DNA from: CBFHWY01 sp965659675
GTDB lineage: Bacteria; Bacteroidota; Bacteroidia; Flavobacteriales_G; Salibacteraceae
Assembly (NCBI GenBank): GCA_965659675.1
Contig: CBFHWY010000033.1
Coordinates: 1 to 27,456, forward strand
Length of the DNA stretch: 27,456 nucleotides
Direction of reading: 5' to 3'
Shown here: piece after piece, positions 17,259 through 24,912 of the stretch
Numbering within the stretch: position 1 is the stretch's first letter
How the letters are laid out: the number at the start of each line of letters is the position of its first letter
The notes under the pieces: generated by a model
The model's database searches: none
What the model saw: the letters and a program-made list of their open reading frames with translations, nothing else
Told to the model about the DNA's origin: nothing
Position numbers and translations under genes: made by a program

Positions 17259-17273
17259 TGTCAAAGATTGACA
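17259..17273. promoter_or_regulatory. Perfect inverted repeat between htpG and pepE, candidate operator
   Basis: Six-base arms TGTCAA and TTGACA are separated by AGA, giving a perfect 15-base inverted repeat in the 106-base divergent gap. It lies 19 bases before the pepE ATG and 73 bases before the htpG ATG, so a bound protein could affect either gene. A related half-site, ATTTGAC, lies just to its left. I could not find a convincing TTTG / TAnnTTTG promoter in either direction in this gap. The regulator is unknown, and with 6-base arms chance occurrence is possible. Confidence 0.4.
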
Positions 17274-17292
17274 GCATCTGTATATTAGCGCT

Positions 17293-17988
17293 ATGAAGAA
17301 ATTACTGCTATTATCAAATTCTACAAATTACGGAGAAGCCTACCTGGGTTGGCCCCAGAAGCATTTATCGGAGTTTTTAAGCGGAAAGAAGGACGGATTG
17401 TTATTCATTCCCTATGCTGGAGTTGGATTCAGTTGGGATGAATACTATGAAAAGGTAAATACTGTTTTCAGTGATCTGGGAAAAGAGATTGAGTCCATTC
17501 ATCACTTTCAGGATCCGATCAAAGCGATTCAGCAAGCCGAAGTGATCATTGTTGGCGGTGGAAATACCTTTCAGCTTTTTAGGCTTTGTCAAAAACAAGG
17601 TCTCATGGCGCCCATGAGAAAGAAAGTTGAAGAAGGTACACCTTATATCGGCTGGAGTGCGGGCTCCAATCTTGCCTGTCCCACATTATGTACAACGAAT
17701 GACATGCCCATTGTTGAGCCTCCAAGTTTTGATGGGCTGAGTTTGATCCCGTTTCAGATCAATCCTCATTACACCGAGAAGACCATAGAAGGGCACGGAG
17801 GCGAGAGCCGGGAGCAGCGCTTGAAGGAGTACACGGCACTTCGTGCAGAAAGTGATGTGGTTTGCCTGCCTGAGTCGTCATTGATTGAAGTTACCGAAGA
17901 AGAGTATCGATTAAAAGGTGACGATGCCTATGTGTTGCGGGCTGATCAGAAGATGTTATGGAAAGAAGGGGAGACGCGAGTGTTTTAG
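17293..17988 (+). CDS. pepE: Peptidase E (alpha-aspartyl dipeptidase, family S51)
   Basis: This 231-residue cytosolic dipeptidase splits dipeptides with N-terminal aspartate. The length matches the E. coli enzyme (229 residues). The nucleophile elbow GWSAGSN places the catalytic serine at 122. TTNDMPIVEPPSFD supplies Asp137, and QINPHYT supplies His159; these correspond to the E. coli Ser120, Asp135 and His157 triad shifted by two. VIIVGGGNTFQL is the conserved class-I glutamine-amidotransferase-like strand. The ATG at 17293 begins MKKLLLLSNS as in homologues. It is divergent from htpG and ends 1 base from the stop of the convergent TPR-repeat gene. Confidence 0.95.
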   Translation: MKKLLLLSNSTNYGEAYLGWPQKHLSEFLSGKKDGLLFIPYAGVGFSWDEYYEKVNTVFSDLGKEIESIHHFQDPIKAIQQAEVIIVGGGNTFQLFRLCQKQGLMAPMRKKVEEGTPYIGWSAGSNLACPTLCTTNDMPIVEPPSFDGLSLIPFQINPHYTEKTIEGHGGESREQRLKEYTALRAESDVVCLPESSLIEVTEEEYRLKGDDAYVLRADQKMLWKEGETRVF

Positions 17989-17989
17989 C

Positions 17990-20900
17990 CTATAATCCAC
18001 CAGCTTCTTTTTGCCAGATGTAGGAGCTCACGCTTTTGCCATTCTTAAAGTAGTAGGTACCTCCCCATGAGTGGGTAACTTTTTGATATTCTGCGCCAAG
18101 AGTTTGCTGCACAACGATCCTGACTTCAACCTCTTTTCTGTCATCAGTGCGATATTGAACCGTGAGACCTTCAGGGTATTTCGTGGCCAGATCATGTACA
18201 AAGGCGATCTCATCGAGTCGTTCCCGCCTCTTCGGGTCAAGGTAGACCACGCTAAAGCTGTTTTCTTCTTTTGAGCCCAGTTTTTGTAATGCCATTTGTC
18301 TCGCCATTCTTTCTTCCTCTTTCAGGGCTTGCTTTTCTACTTTCTTTTCAAGCGTAAGCAAGGGCGGAAACTCTGGCTTGATCTTTTTTGCTTCTTCGAT
18401 ACTTGTGAATGCCAGGTCATAGTTTCTAGATTTAAATGCCGTTTCCGCAGCTTTAAAGTAGTTTTCAAATCGTTCTTGTTTGGCTTGTTGATCCTGTTCA
18501 GCTTTTTGTTTTTCCAACTTTGATTTTGCCATTTGTAGAAAGTCAGCCGTTTGTTGACGTCCAGATAATATAGCTTCAGCAGCCTCAAAGGACTTGATAG
18601 CCTCTTCAAATTTGGAGCTATTCATAGCAGTTTTGCCCTGATCGATATGATCCTCATATTCTTTTTCTTTGCGCTTTGCTTCAGCTGCAGCTTGTACTGC
18701 TAAACTTGCTGCTGCCTCTGCAGCCTTCTTTTTGCGTCGTTCAGCCATGAGTTCTTCTTCTTTCTCCAATTGAGCTTCCTTGGTTCTCTTCAATTTTCGA
18801 GGGGCGCGCTCATCCTCGGGTAATAGCTGCGAAGCCAGTGTATAGAACTCGATGGCTTTTTGAAAATTCTCTGAGGCCAAAGCATTATTTCCTTTGTCCA
18901 AAAGGCCCTCATATTTATTCACCTTCTTCTCCATTTCTTTTTTCTCCTCGTCCTGACTTTTTTGCGCTGCCAGAGCTGCTTCTTTGGCTTCTTGTTCAGC
19001 CTTTTGTTTGGCAATGAATTCCTCCTCTGCCTTTTGGAGTTCCGCAAGTTTGGTAAGGTGAGCACTTTCCTCAGGCAAAAGCTCGCCGGCTTCCTGATAT
19101 TTTTCTTTTGCAGTTGCGAATTCACGCCCTTGCAATGCCTGCTCTCCAGAGGTAATGAGTGCATCATATTGCTTTTTGAGCTCATTCTTATGTGCGATCT
19201 CTTTTGCAGCCAGCGCAGCTTCCTCATTTTGCTTTTTCAGGGCTGCTTTACTTTCGTCGATACCAGCAAGAGCCTTTTCATCATTTGCATAAACCTCTAG
19301 CGCTAGATGGTAAGTGTTGATGGCTTTCTGATATTTTGCTTCCTGATGATAGCCTTGAGCTTCAGACATCAGTGTGCTGTATTTCTCCTCTTTTTCTTTA
19401 GCACTGGCCTCCTGCTTGAGCTTTTCAAGTTTTTGCTTTTTGAGCTTGTGGCACTCTTGAATCTTGGTATTAGGTAGTGTTTCTGAGGGCTTTTGTTGAT
19501 GGGCATAGCGGTAATTCTCTTCGGCGAGGTCAAACTCTTCTGCACTAAGCAGTGAATCTGCCTTCTCCATGAAACGATCATACTGCGCCTGTTTTTTTTC
19601 AGCCTTTAGATTTTCAAGCAGGAGGTTAAGCTCGTGTACTTTTGTTTTGGCTTCCTGGTGGTCAGGAAGTATTTTTTCTGCCTCGGTATATGCAGTTCGG
19701 GCCTCTTCAAACTGCTTTTCCTTTAGTTTTTCATCTCCTTGTTCAATAAGGGCAAAATACTTTTCCTCTGTAGCTGCTTTTTCCAGTTCAGCTTTTTTCT
19801 GTTTCGTTGCTTTGATTCTTTCCTGCGCTTCGTTCTTATCTGGAAAGAGCTGTTCGGCTTTTGCATATTCCTTTATGGCTAGCTCAAACTGCTCCTCAGT
19901 CAGGAGCTTATCACCCTGGTCAAGGTACTTTTGATATTCTTCAGCTTTGTTCTTCAGGGCAAACTCTTTTTTGAGTCGGCCCGCTTCCTCCACTTTTTGA
20001 GGACCAATTGGATTGTCGGGCATCAGTTTATGGGCTTCGTCGTATGTCTGAATTGCCTCATCAAATTTGTTGGCTTCAAGAAGCTCATCTCCCTGTTTGA
20101 TGATCTCATTAAATTCTGCCGTTAGCTTTTCTTCTGCGAATGCTTTTTTCTGTTTATCGCATTCTATGACCTGAGATTGGGCATAGTTATCAGCTGGTTT
20201 AAACTTAAGGGCTTCTTCATATTTGAGCTTTGCTTCGTCAAAGGCTTTGTTTTTGAGTAGATCATCAGCCTCATCGATCAGAGCTTGATAGGCTTCACTT
20301 TTTTGCTGTTCTTTAAAAGCCTTTTTCTGTTTGTCACATTCCAGTACCTGGTTTTGAGCATAGTTATCTGCTGGCTTAAATTTCAGAGATTCTTCATATT
20401 TCAACTTTGCTTCATCGAACTTTTGATCTTTCAATAAGCCGTCCGCTTCATCAACCAGAGCTTGATATTGCTCGTCCTTTTGTTTCTGGATAAATTCCTT
20501 TTTTAGTTGATCACATTTTGCGACCTGTTCGTGTGGGTATTTCTCGTTTGGTAACACAGCTATTGCCGCATCGTATTTGGCTCTGGCCTCGTCAAACTTC
20601 TCTGCCTTCAGCAGGTCATCAGCTTCAGTAATGATTGCATCATATTTTTCCTGTAACTCTGCCTGCTTTTTTTTCGCGATGGCTTCGGCTTTAAGTTTAT
20701 CACACTCCAGGATCTTGTTTTTGGGTTCTTGTTCTGCAGGTTTCAACTTGGATGCTGCTTCGAACTTTGAGCGCGCATCATCGTAGGCTTCATCGGACAT
20801 GAATTTTGCCGCTGCATCCATGAGTTCATCGTACTCTTTTTGCAATGCTTCAGCCGCCTCTCGCGCCTTGCGCTCTTCCTCTTCCTTTTTTTTCAGTTTC

Positions 20901-21409
20901 CTTGCTTCTGCGATCTTTTCAGCTGGTAATGGCTCATCTGGTTTGACCTTTTTTGCTTCCTCATAAAGCCGAATCGCATCATCCCAATTTTTGCCTTCAA
21001 AGGCTTTTTTTGCCTCATCGATCTTCTCCTGAAATTCTTTTTGAATTTCGAGTTTTTTCGCCTTTTCTTCCGCTTGCTTTTTCAAGCGTTTAGCTTCCTT
21101 TAGCTGCTTGGGGGCATATTCGTCATCTGGTTTATAGGTGAGTGATTCCTGATATGCCTCTATGGCCTCATCAAATTTTTCACCCTTGAGGAGAGCATCT
21201 GCTTTATTGATGGTTTGTCGATACTTTATCGCAAATTTTTCCGCATTCTTCTGCGCTTTTTCGAGAGCCTTTTGCTTCTCTTTTTCTGCTTCTAATTCTG
21301 CTTCAATTTGTTGCAGGATATCCTCCTGGGCGTAGCTGTCGAGATGTATCAAATTCAGAGCGCTCAAAAGCACGAATGCTACAATGGTGTATGCCTTCAA
21401 GAATCTCAC
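17990..21409 (-). CDS. Large exported TPR-like / coiled-coil repeat protein of unknown function
   Basis: This 1139-residue protein starts with a signal peptide (cleavage near LHLDSYAQ-type sequence, residue ~27). A Lys/Glu-rich coiled coil follows. I count about 15 degenerate units of roughly 59-65 residues (about 62-1026), each built as a helical TPR-like pair (for example FDEAIEAYQESL.YKPDD) plus a Lys-rich linker helix. A non-repeat C-terminal domain (about 1052-1139) contains LDPKRRERLDEIAFVHDLA, then a beta-rich end with SWGGTYYFKNGKSVSSYIW. I recognise no catalytic motif. The start is GTG at 21409, required for the signal peptide. It lies 14 bases after the 474-residue protein's gene, which indicates an operon. 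The likely role is a periplasmic scaffold, which is inference. It has no T9SS-type sorting domain that I can see. Confidence 0.9.
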   Translation of the reverse strand: MRFLKAYTIVAFVLLSALNLIHLDSYAQEDILQQIEAELEAEKEKQKALEKAQKNAEKFAIKYRQTINKADALLKGEKFDEAIEAYQESLTYKPDDEYAPKQLKEAKRLKKQAEEKAKKLEIQKEFQEKIDEAKKAFEGKNWDDAIRLYEEAKKVKPDEPLPAEKIAEARKLKKKEEEERKAREAAEALQKEYDELMDAAAKFMSDEAYDDARSKFEAASKLKPAEQEPKNKILECDKLKAEAIAKKKQAELQEKYDAIITEADDLLKAEKFDEARAKYDAAIAVLPNEKYPHEQVAKCDQLKKEFIQKQKDEQYQALVDEADGLLKDQKFDEAKLKYEESLKFKPADNYAQNQVLECDKQKKAFKEQQKSEAYQALIDEADDLLKNKAFDEAKLKYEEALKFKPADNYAQSQVIECDKQKKAFAEEKLTAEFNEIIKQGDELLEANKFDEAIQTYDEAHKLMPDNPIGPQKVEEAGRLKKEFALKNKAEEYQKYLDQGDKLLTEEQFELAIKEYAKAEQLFPDKNEAQERIKATKQKKAELEKAATEEKYFALIEQGDEKLKEKQFEEARTAYTEAEKILPDHQEAKTKVHELNLLLENLKAEKKQAQYDRFMEKADSLLSAEEFDLAEENYRYAHQQKPSETLPNTKIQECHKLKKQKLEKLKQEASAKEKEEKYSTLMSEAQGYHQEAKYQKAINTYHLALEVYANDEKALAGIDESKAALKKQNEEAALAAKEIAHKNELKKQYDALITSGEQALQGREFATAKEKYQEAGELLPEESAHLTKLAELQKAEEEFIAKQKAEQEAKEAALAAQKSQDEEKKEMEKKVNKYEGLLDKGNNALASENFQKAIEFYTLASQLLPEDERAPRKLKRTKEAQLEKEEELMAERRKKKAAEAAASLAVQAAAEAKRKEKEYEDHIDQGKTAMNSSKFEEAIKSFEAAEAILSGRQQTADFLQMAKSKLEKQKAEQDQQAKQERFENYFKAAETAFKSRNYDLAFTSIEEAKKIKPEFPPLLTLEKKVEKQALKEEERMARQMALQKLGSKEENSFSVVYLDPKRRERLDEIAFVHDLATKYPEGLTVQYRTDDRKEVEVRIVVQQTLGAEYQKVTHSWGGTYYFKNGKSVSSYIWQKEAGGL
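18332..21226 (-). repeat. Array of about 15 degenerate TPR-like repeats inside the large exported protein
   Basis: Units recur about every 59-65 codons with the pattern Tyr/Phe-x3-hydrophobic-x3-[AG]-[DE]-x-L-hydrophobic ... [FY]-[DE]-x-A ... Y-x-x-A ... P-[DE]. The two most alike units, at 20114-20290 and 20291-20467, have exactly 177 bases each and share 43 of their first 51 residues, pointing to a recent internal duplication. The outer units are much more diverged. Confidence 0.85.
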
Positions 21410-21423
21410 AATTCAGAAGCGAC

Positions 21424-22848
21424 CTACTGGTCGGCCATTTCTTTTTTCGGCTCTCGGTAGTCAAAAAGTTGATTTTCAATGATGGCTTCGGCCACCTTTT
21501 CAGGAACCATCTCTTCCCATCCGGCAAGCCCTTTTCTGATCATCTTCAGCACATTGTCACTGTAGATGTGAAGGTTTTGCTTGTTGGCTCCTTTGATGTC
21601 CATTAAGATCTTGTTCTCCCTAAAATGATGGAGAAGACCTTTCAGTTTTGGATCAACATCAAAATTGTCTGTGGTATATAGTTCATCAGACATTGGAATT
21701 TGTGCGGGATATACCATCAACTTGACATTTCCGCCAAAGCCTAATCCAAATGCTTCAAGGATTCCTCCTTTGAGATTATCGTAATATCGATCGTCAAAAA
21801 TGGTTTGCAGGCTGTAAACCCCGAGAATCAAACCGATCTTTCTACCCCTGGTAAATTGTGATAAGTACCAACAAACTTTGTAGTACTTCACATAATTGGA
21901 GATCATAACGGTATGTCCGAGAGAGCAGAGGATATCTACCCTGTCGAGGAAATCCTTTTCATCGATGGTGCCATCATCTGAAAGGTCTTTCAGCGTCAAT
22001 TCAAACACCACTTTCAGGTCTTCTTTATCTACGCCATCCTCTTGAATGAATGCTGCACGACCTTTATTGTGCATGTCAATATTCACATGTGTCACTGGTC
22101 TGAATCTCCCTCTCAGCACAAGTACGTTCTTCTTGTAGAACTCCTCTGAAGGCTGAAGTACATTTCCAGCAGGGCCAAATAAGGTGGCTTCTGTTAACCC
22201 ATTCTTCACGAGTTTGAGTGCCATTAGACGATTATCGACGTGACGGAAATCTGGACCTGATAGCCTAAACATGTTTATTTCAACCCTCTCCCGAGAAATC
22301 TCATCAAGAAGAGAGTTTAGCAAAAATTCCGGATCGTGGTGATAAAAATGGCATGCGTATAAAAGATTCACGCCAAGAATTCCGATGGCTTCCTGTTGCA
22401 ATGTGGCCTCTGGATCATGCAAGTTTACGTGGAGTACACATTCGTTCGGCTCCGATTCTGGCCTCAGCTGAAACCTTAGCCCGATCCAGCCATGTCCGCG
22501 ATTGGTCTTGTGAAAGTTGATGGTTTGTACTGTGTTCGCAAAGTTGAAGAACTTGGCGGTTTTCTTTCTCGAGATCAGCTTCTTCTTTACGACCTTGTAC
22601 CCGAAGTCGAGCATTTTCTTGAGCCTTGGCTCCGAGACATAACGCTCATCACCACCATAGATCGAATCAGAGATCTCTTTATCGTATGCCGAAAGACTAA
22701 TCGCGATTGTACCTGAAGCGCCCCCGACTCTGAAAAAATTGTTGGCAACTTCCTGACCTGCACCTATCTCGCTAAAGGCTCCATAGATAGTATTGTCAAG
22801 GTTTATTGCAAGTGCTTTTTCTTTGGGGGAAAGTTTTCTGTATGCCAT
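21424..22848 (-). CDS. Conserved protein of unknown function (474 aa)
   Basis: I recognise this as a member of a conserved bacterial family with no established function. From memory, relatives are labelled 'TonB-dependent receptor' or 'nicotinate-nucleotide adenylyltransferase', and neither label fits what is visible. There is no signal peptide, TonB box, barrel or nucleotidyltransferase HxGH motif. The N-terminus carries the family signature ALAINLDNTIYGAFSEIGAG, then GGASGTIAISLSAYDKEISD. A middle block reads NRGHGWIGLRFQL, followed by ERVEINMFRLSGPDFRHVDN and VLQPSEEFYKKNVLVLRG. The protein is predicted soluble and cytosolic. It is the first gene of a two-gene unit with the TPR-repeat gene and has a good upstream promoter. 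Confidence 0.85.
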   Translation of the reverse strand: MAYRKLSPKEKALAINLDNTIYGAFSEIGAGQEVANNFFRVGGASGTIAISLSAYDKEISDSIYGGDERYVSEPRLKKMLDFGYKVVKKKLISRKKTAKFFNFANTVQTINFHKTNRGHGWIGLRFQLRPESEPNECVLHVNLHDPEATLQQEAIGILGVNLLYACHFYHHDPEFLLNSLLDEISRERVEINMFRLSGPDFRHVDNRLMALKLVKNGLTEATLFGPAGNVLQPSEEFYKKNVLVLRGRFRPVTHVNIDMHNKGRAAFIQEDGVDKEDLKVVFELTLKDLSDDGTIDEKDFLDRVDILCSLGHTVMISNYVKYYKVCWYLSQFTRGRKIGLILGVYSLQTIFDDRYYDNLKGGILEAFGLGFGGNVKLMVYPAQIPMSDELYTTDNFDVDPKLKGLLHHFRENKILMDIKGANKQNLHIYSDNVLKMIRKGLAGWEEMVPEKVAEAIIENQLFDYREPKKEMADQ

Positions 22849-22872
22849 GCTAGACTCTTGCTTTTAAGCTTC

Positions 22873-22903
22873 TAAATATAAAGGTAATGATAATCTGTGC
22901 AAA
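22873..22903 (-). promoter_or_regulatory. Bacteroidota-type promoter for the 474-aa / TPR-protein operon
   Basis: Read on the - strand, TTTG (22903-22900) is followed after 19 bases by TATATTTA (22880-22873). The known Bacteroidetes consensus is TTTG near -33 and TAnnTTTG near -7 with about this spacing; the only mismatch is the last base. It places the transcript start about 17 bases before the ATG at 22848. Confidence 0.6.
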
Positions 22904-22927
22904 GATTCAGAAACTAGATGCACACAA

Positions 22928-24127
22928 ATGATTTTTAATCAATCTTTTATAGTTCGGGGACTACTTGAAGGGATATGCTTCTTGTTTCTTGCATTCTCGA
23001 TCATGGGATGTGGAAATGATAATAAGAAAGAGTCTGAACTTGTTCCGGAAGTTGAATCTCCGCAGTTCATAGATTTTGATAGCACCCGAGCAGAACGGGT
23101 CGAGAATTATTTCAAAACGCGCTTCAGTAAAAAACAATTTAATGGAGTCTTTCTTTTTAGAGAAGGTGAGAAGCTTATCAGCGGTGCTCATGGCTATCTA
23201 AACTTCGAACAGAAGCTCCCGCTTTCGGACTCAACGCGATTTCAGTTGGCTTCATTATCTAAACCTTTCACGGCTACAGCCTTTATGCGATTGGTGGAGC
23301 AGGGCATCTTCGACCTGGATACCGATCTGAGAGACTATCTCCCTGATTTTCCATACGAAGGAATAAGCCCTCGGCTACTGCTTTGTCATCGCAGCGGTCT
23401 GCCTAATTATATGTACCTAACAGACAGCCTTTGGCTGGAAGTTCAGGTTCCCGATAGCATTCAAGGCCGGGCGAGAAGGGAGTTGGTGGGAGAGGTCGCC
23501 GGCACCAAAGCCCTCACACATGAAGAGCTTTACCATCAGATCATTCTTCTAAAGCCTCCGCTTTACTATCCGCCAGACAAGGTATTCAGCTACTGCAATA
23601 CCAATTATTTTCTTCTGGCTTATTTGATGGAGCAGAAACTGGAAAAGCCTTTCTTCCAAATATTAGACAGCCTGGTTTTTCGTGAGGCGGATATGAATAT
23701 GAGCTTTTGCTATGATGGAATGAGAATGGATACGCTGGAGAACTCGGCCATTGGCTATACAGCGAGGTTTCAGCCTTATGTTGATTTTTATTTGAATGGA
23801 GTATTGGGAGACAAAGGAATGTATTCCAATGTCTATGATCTTTTGAGTTTCGTTATGGCTATAGAGGACGGATTGCTCGGTGAAAAAACAAAAGAAGAAA
23901 TGTTCAGAAAGCAAACCAAAACGAACAAACGGAGGTATTCATACGGACTGGGCTGGCGAATAAAAAAGTACAAACGCAAAAAACTGATCTTCCACAATGG
24001 GTGGTGGAGAGGGTTTAGGACCTACTTCATGATGTATCCTTCAAAGAACAGAACGGTAATTGTGCTCACAAACTCCACCATGGGTGGCTTTTTGAGTAAT
24101 GATGAACTCATGGGCTTGCTCGATTAA
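22928..24127 (+). CDS. Class C beta-lactamase-related serine hydrolase lipoprotein
   Basis: This 399-residue lipoprotein has a hydrophobic signal ending SIMGC (acylated Cys28). The beta-lactamase/penicillin-binding-like domain spans about 60-395. The three expected active-site motifs are present: SxxK as SLSK (Ser109, Lys112), YxN as YCN (Tyr222, Asn224; YSN is more common), and HNG at 356-358 in the place of KTG/HxG. LCHRSGLPN and YPPDKVFSYCN are typical of the EstB/LCP-like serine hydrolases that hydrolyse peptides or esters, and not of resistance enzymes. Substrate and physiological role cannot be read from the sequence. It is divergent from the 474-residue protein's gene (79-base gap), and its stop overlaps the convergent acyltransferase stop. 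Confidence 0.92.
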   Translation: MIFNQSFIVRGLLEGICFLFLAFSIMGCGNDNKKESELVPEVESPQFIDFDSTRAERVENYFKTRFSKKQFNGVFLFREGEKLISGAHGYLNFEQKLPLSDSTRFQLASLSKPFTATAFMRLVEQGIFDLDTDLRDYLPDFPYEGISPRLLLCHRSGLPNYMYLTDSLWLEVQVPDSIQGRARRELVGEVAGTKALTHEELYHQIILLKPPLYYPPDKVFSYCNTNYFLLAYLMEQKLEKPFFQILDSLVFREADMNMSFCYDGMRMDTLENSAIGYTARFQPYVDFYLNGVLGDKGMYSNVYDLLSFVMAIEDGLLGEKTKEEMFRKQTKTNKRRYSYGLGWRIKKYKRKKLIFHNGWWRGFRTYFMMYPSKNRTVIVLTNSTMGGFLSNDELMGLLD

Positions 24128-24894
24128 TCGCCGTTATCTGGCATCATGGTGACCGGCATGTAGTTTTCGGTCTGTTCAATGGCGTCCATGATCTCTTGCA
24201 GTAGCACTGGATTTTCCTTTTTAAAGTCCAGCTTGATCGGTTCTTTGAATCGAATGGAAAGCTGAGTTCCTTTCTTCTTGATCCGTAATCCTTTTTTATC
24301 AAATGCACGGCGGAATCCATCGATCACCACGGGCACAACGATCGGGTCATTGGTCTTAATGATATGTACAGTTCCTTTTCGCCCTGCTTTGTATGGCGTG
24401 GTTGTTCCCTGAGGGAATGTCACCACCCAGCCATCCTTGAGTCCTTCATTGATCTTTGTGATATCACGTAAATCAACCTGCCGGTTAATGTTCTTCCCAG
24501 ATTCGCGCCAGGTCCTCTTGATCAGAATTCCTCCTCCGTAGGTAAAAAGTTTAGGGAGAATTCCTGATTTCATGGTCTCCATAGCTGCAACAAAGTAGGA
24601 GTTCAATTTGGGCCGAAAGAGACAGAACCAACTTCCGAGTTTATTTCCATTTCCAGCCCTAACACTGGCGAATACCAGAAACATCATGGCTACATCTGCA
24701 AAGTAGGTTTGATGGTTAGAGACGAAAAGCACGCCAGAGTCAGGCAGCTTTTTTAGGATCTCAGTTCCTTCAACCTTGGTCTTATAGAGTCTTTTAAAAC
24801 GATAAATAGCAATGCTTCCTACCAGAACATAGAGAATGCGCTTGGTGAGGTGAAAGTTGCCAAAGATGTCTTTTTTGAAAAGCGTCAAAATCAA
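24124..24894 (-). CDS. PlsC-like 1-acylglycerol-3-phosphate acyltransferase family protein
   Basis: This 256-residue protein belongs to the PlsC/LPLAT acyltransferase superfamily. It has an N-terminal hydrophobic segment (about 20-32) for membrane association. Motif I reads SNHQTYFAD with His61 and Asp67, that is H-x5-D instead of the usual H-x4-D. Motif III reads TFPQGTTT (160-166) where FPEGT is usual. Motif IV is VPVVIDGFRRAF. These features suggest lysophosphatidic or a related lipid acyl acceptor, but the altered motifs make the exact substrate uncertain. The start is TTG at 24894, 18 bases after the icmF stop; a second TTG two codons on is an alternative. Same-strand spacing suggests co-transcription with icmF. 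Confidence 0.82.
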   Translation of the reverse strand: MILTLFKKDIFGNFHLTKRILYVLVGSIAIYRFKRLYKTKVEGTEILKKLPDSGVLFVSNHQTYFADVAMMFLVFASVRAGNGNKLGSWFCLFRPKLNSYFVAAMETMKSGILPKLFTYGGGILIKRTWRESGKNINRQVDLRDITKINEGLKDGWVVTFPQGTTTPYKAGRKGTVHIIKTNDPIVVPVVIDGFRRAFDKKGLRIKKKGTQLSIRFKEPIKLDFKKENPVLLQEIMDAIEQTENYMPVTMMPDNGD

Positions 24895-24912
24895 AGGATC
24901 AGCGGTTCAAGC

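Noticed and set aside
17187..17264. 26-codon N-terminal extension of htpG
   Set aside because: The added residues are not found in Hsp90 proteins and look like neither a signal nor a domain; MAKGKINVQTENIF is the usual start.
17281..17292. TATATT just before pepE as a -10 element with TTGACA (17268-17273)
   Set aside because: The spacing is only 7 bases, far from any known promoter spacing, and Bacteroidota use a different consensus.
18919..19300. Open frames of about 100 codons on both strands within the TPR-repeat gene
   Set aside because: They are low-complexity Lys/Arg- or Phe/Cys-rich shadows of the repetitive Lys/Glu coding sequence.
20114..20467. Direct DNA repeats considered as a CRISPR or mobile element
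   Set aside because: The repeat is in frame within a coding region, with a codon-multiple period and protein-level conservation.
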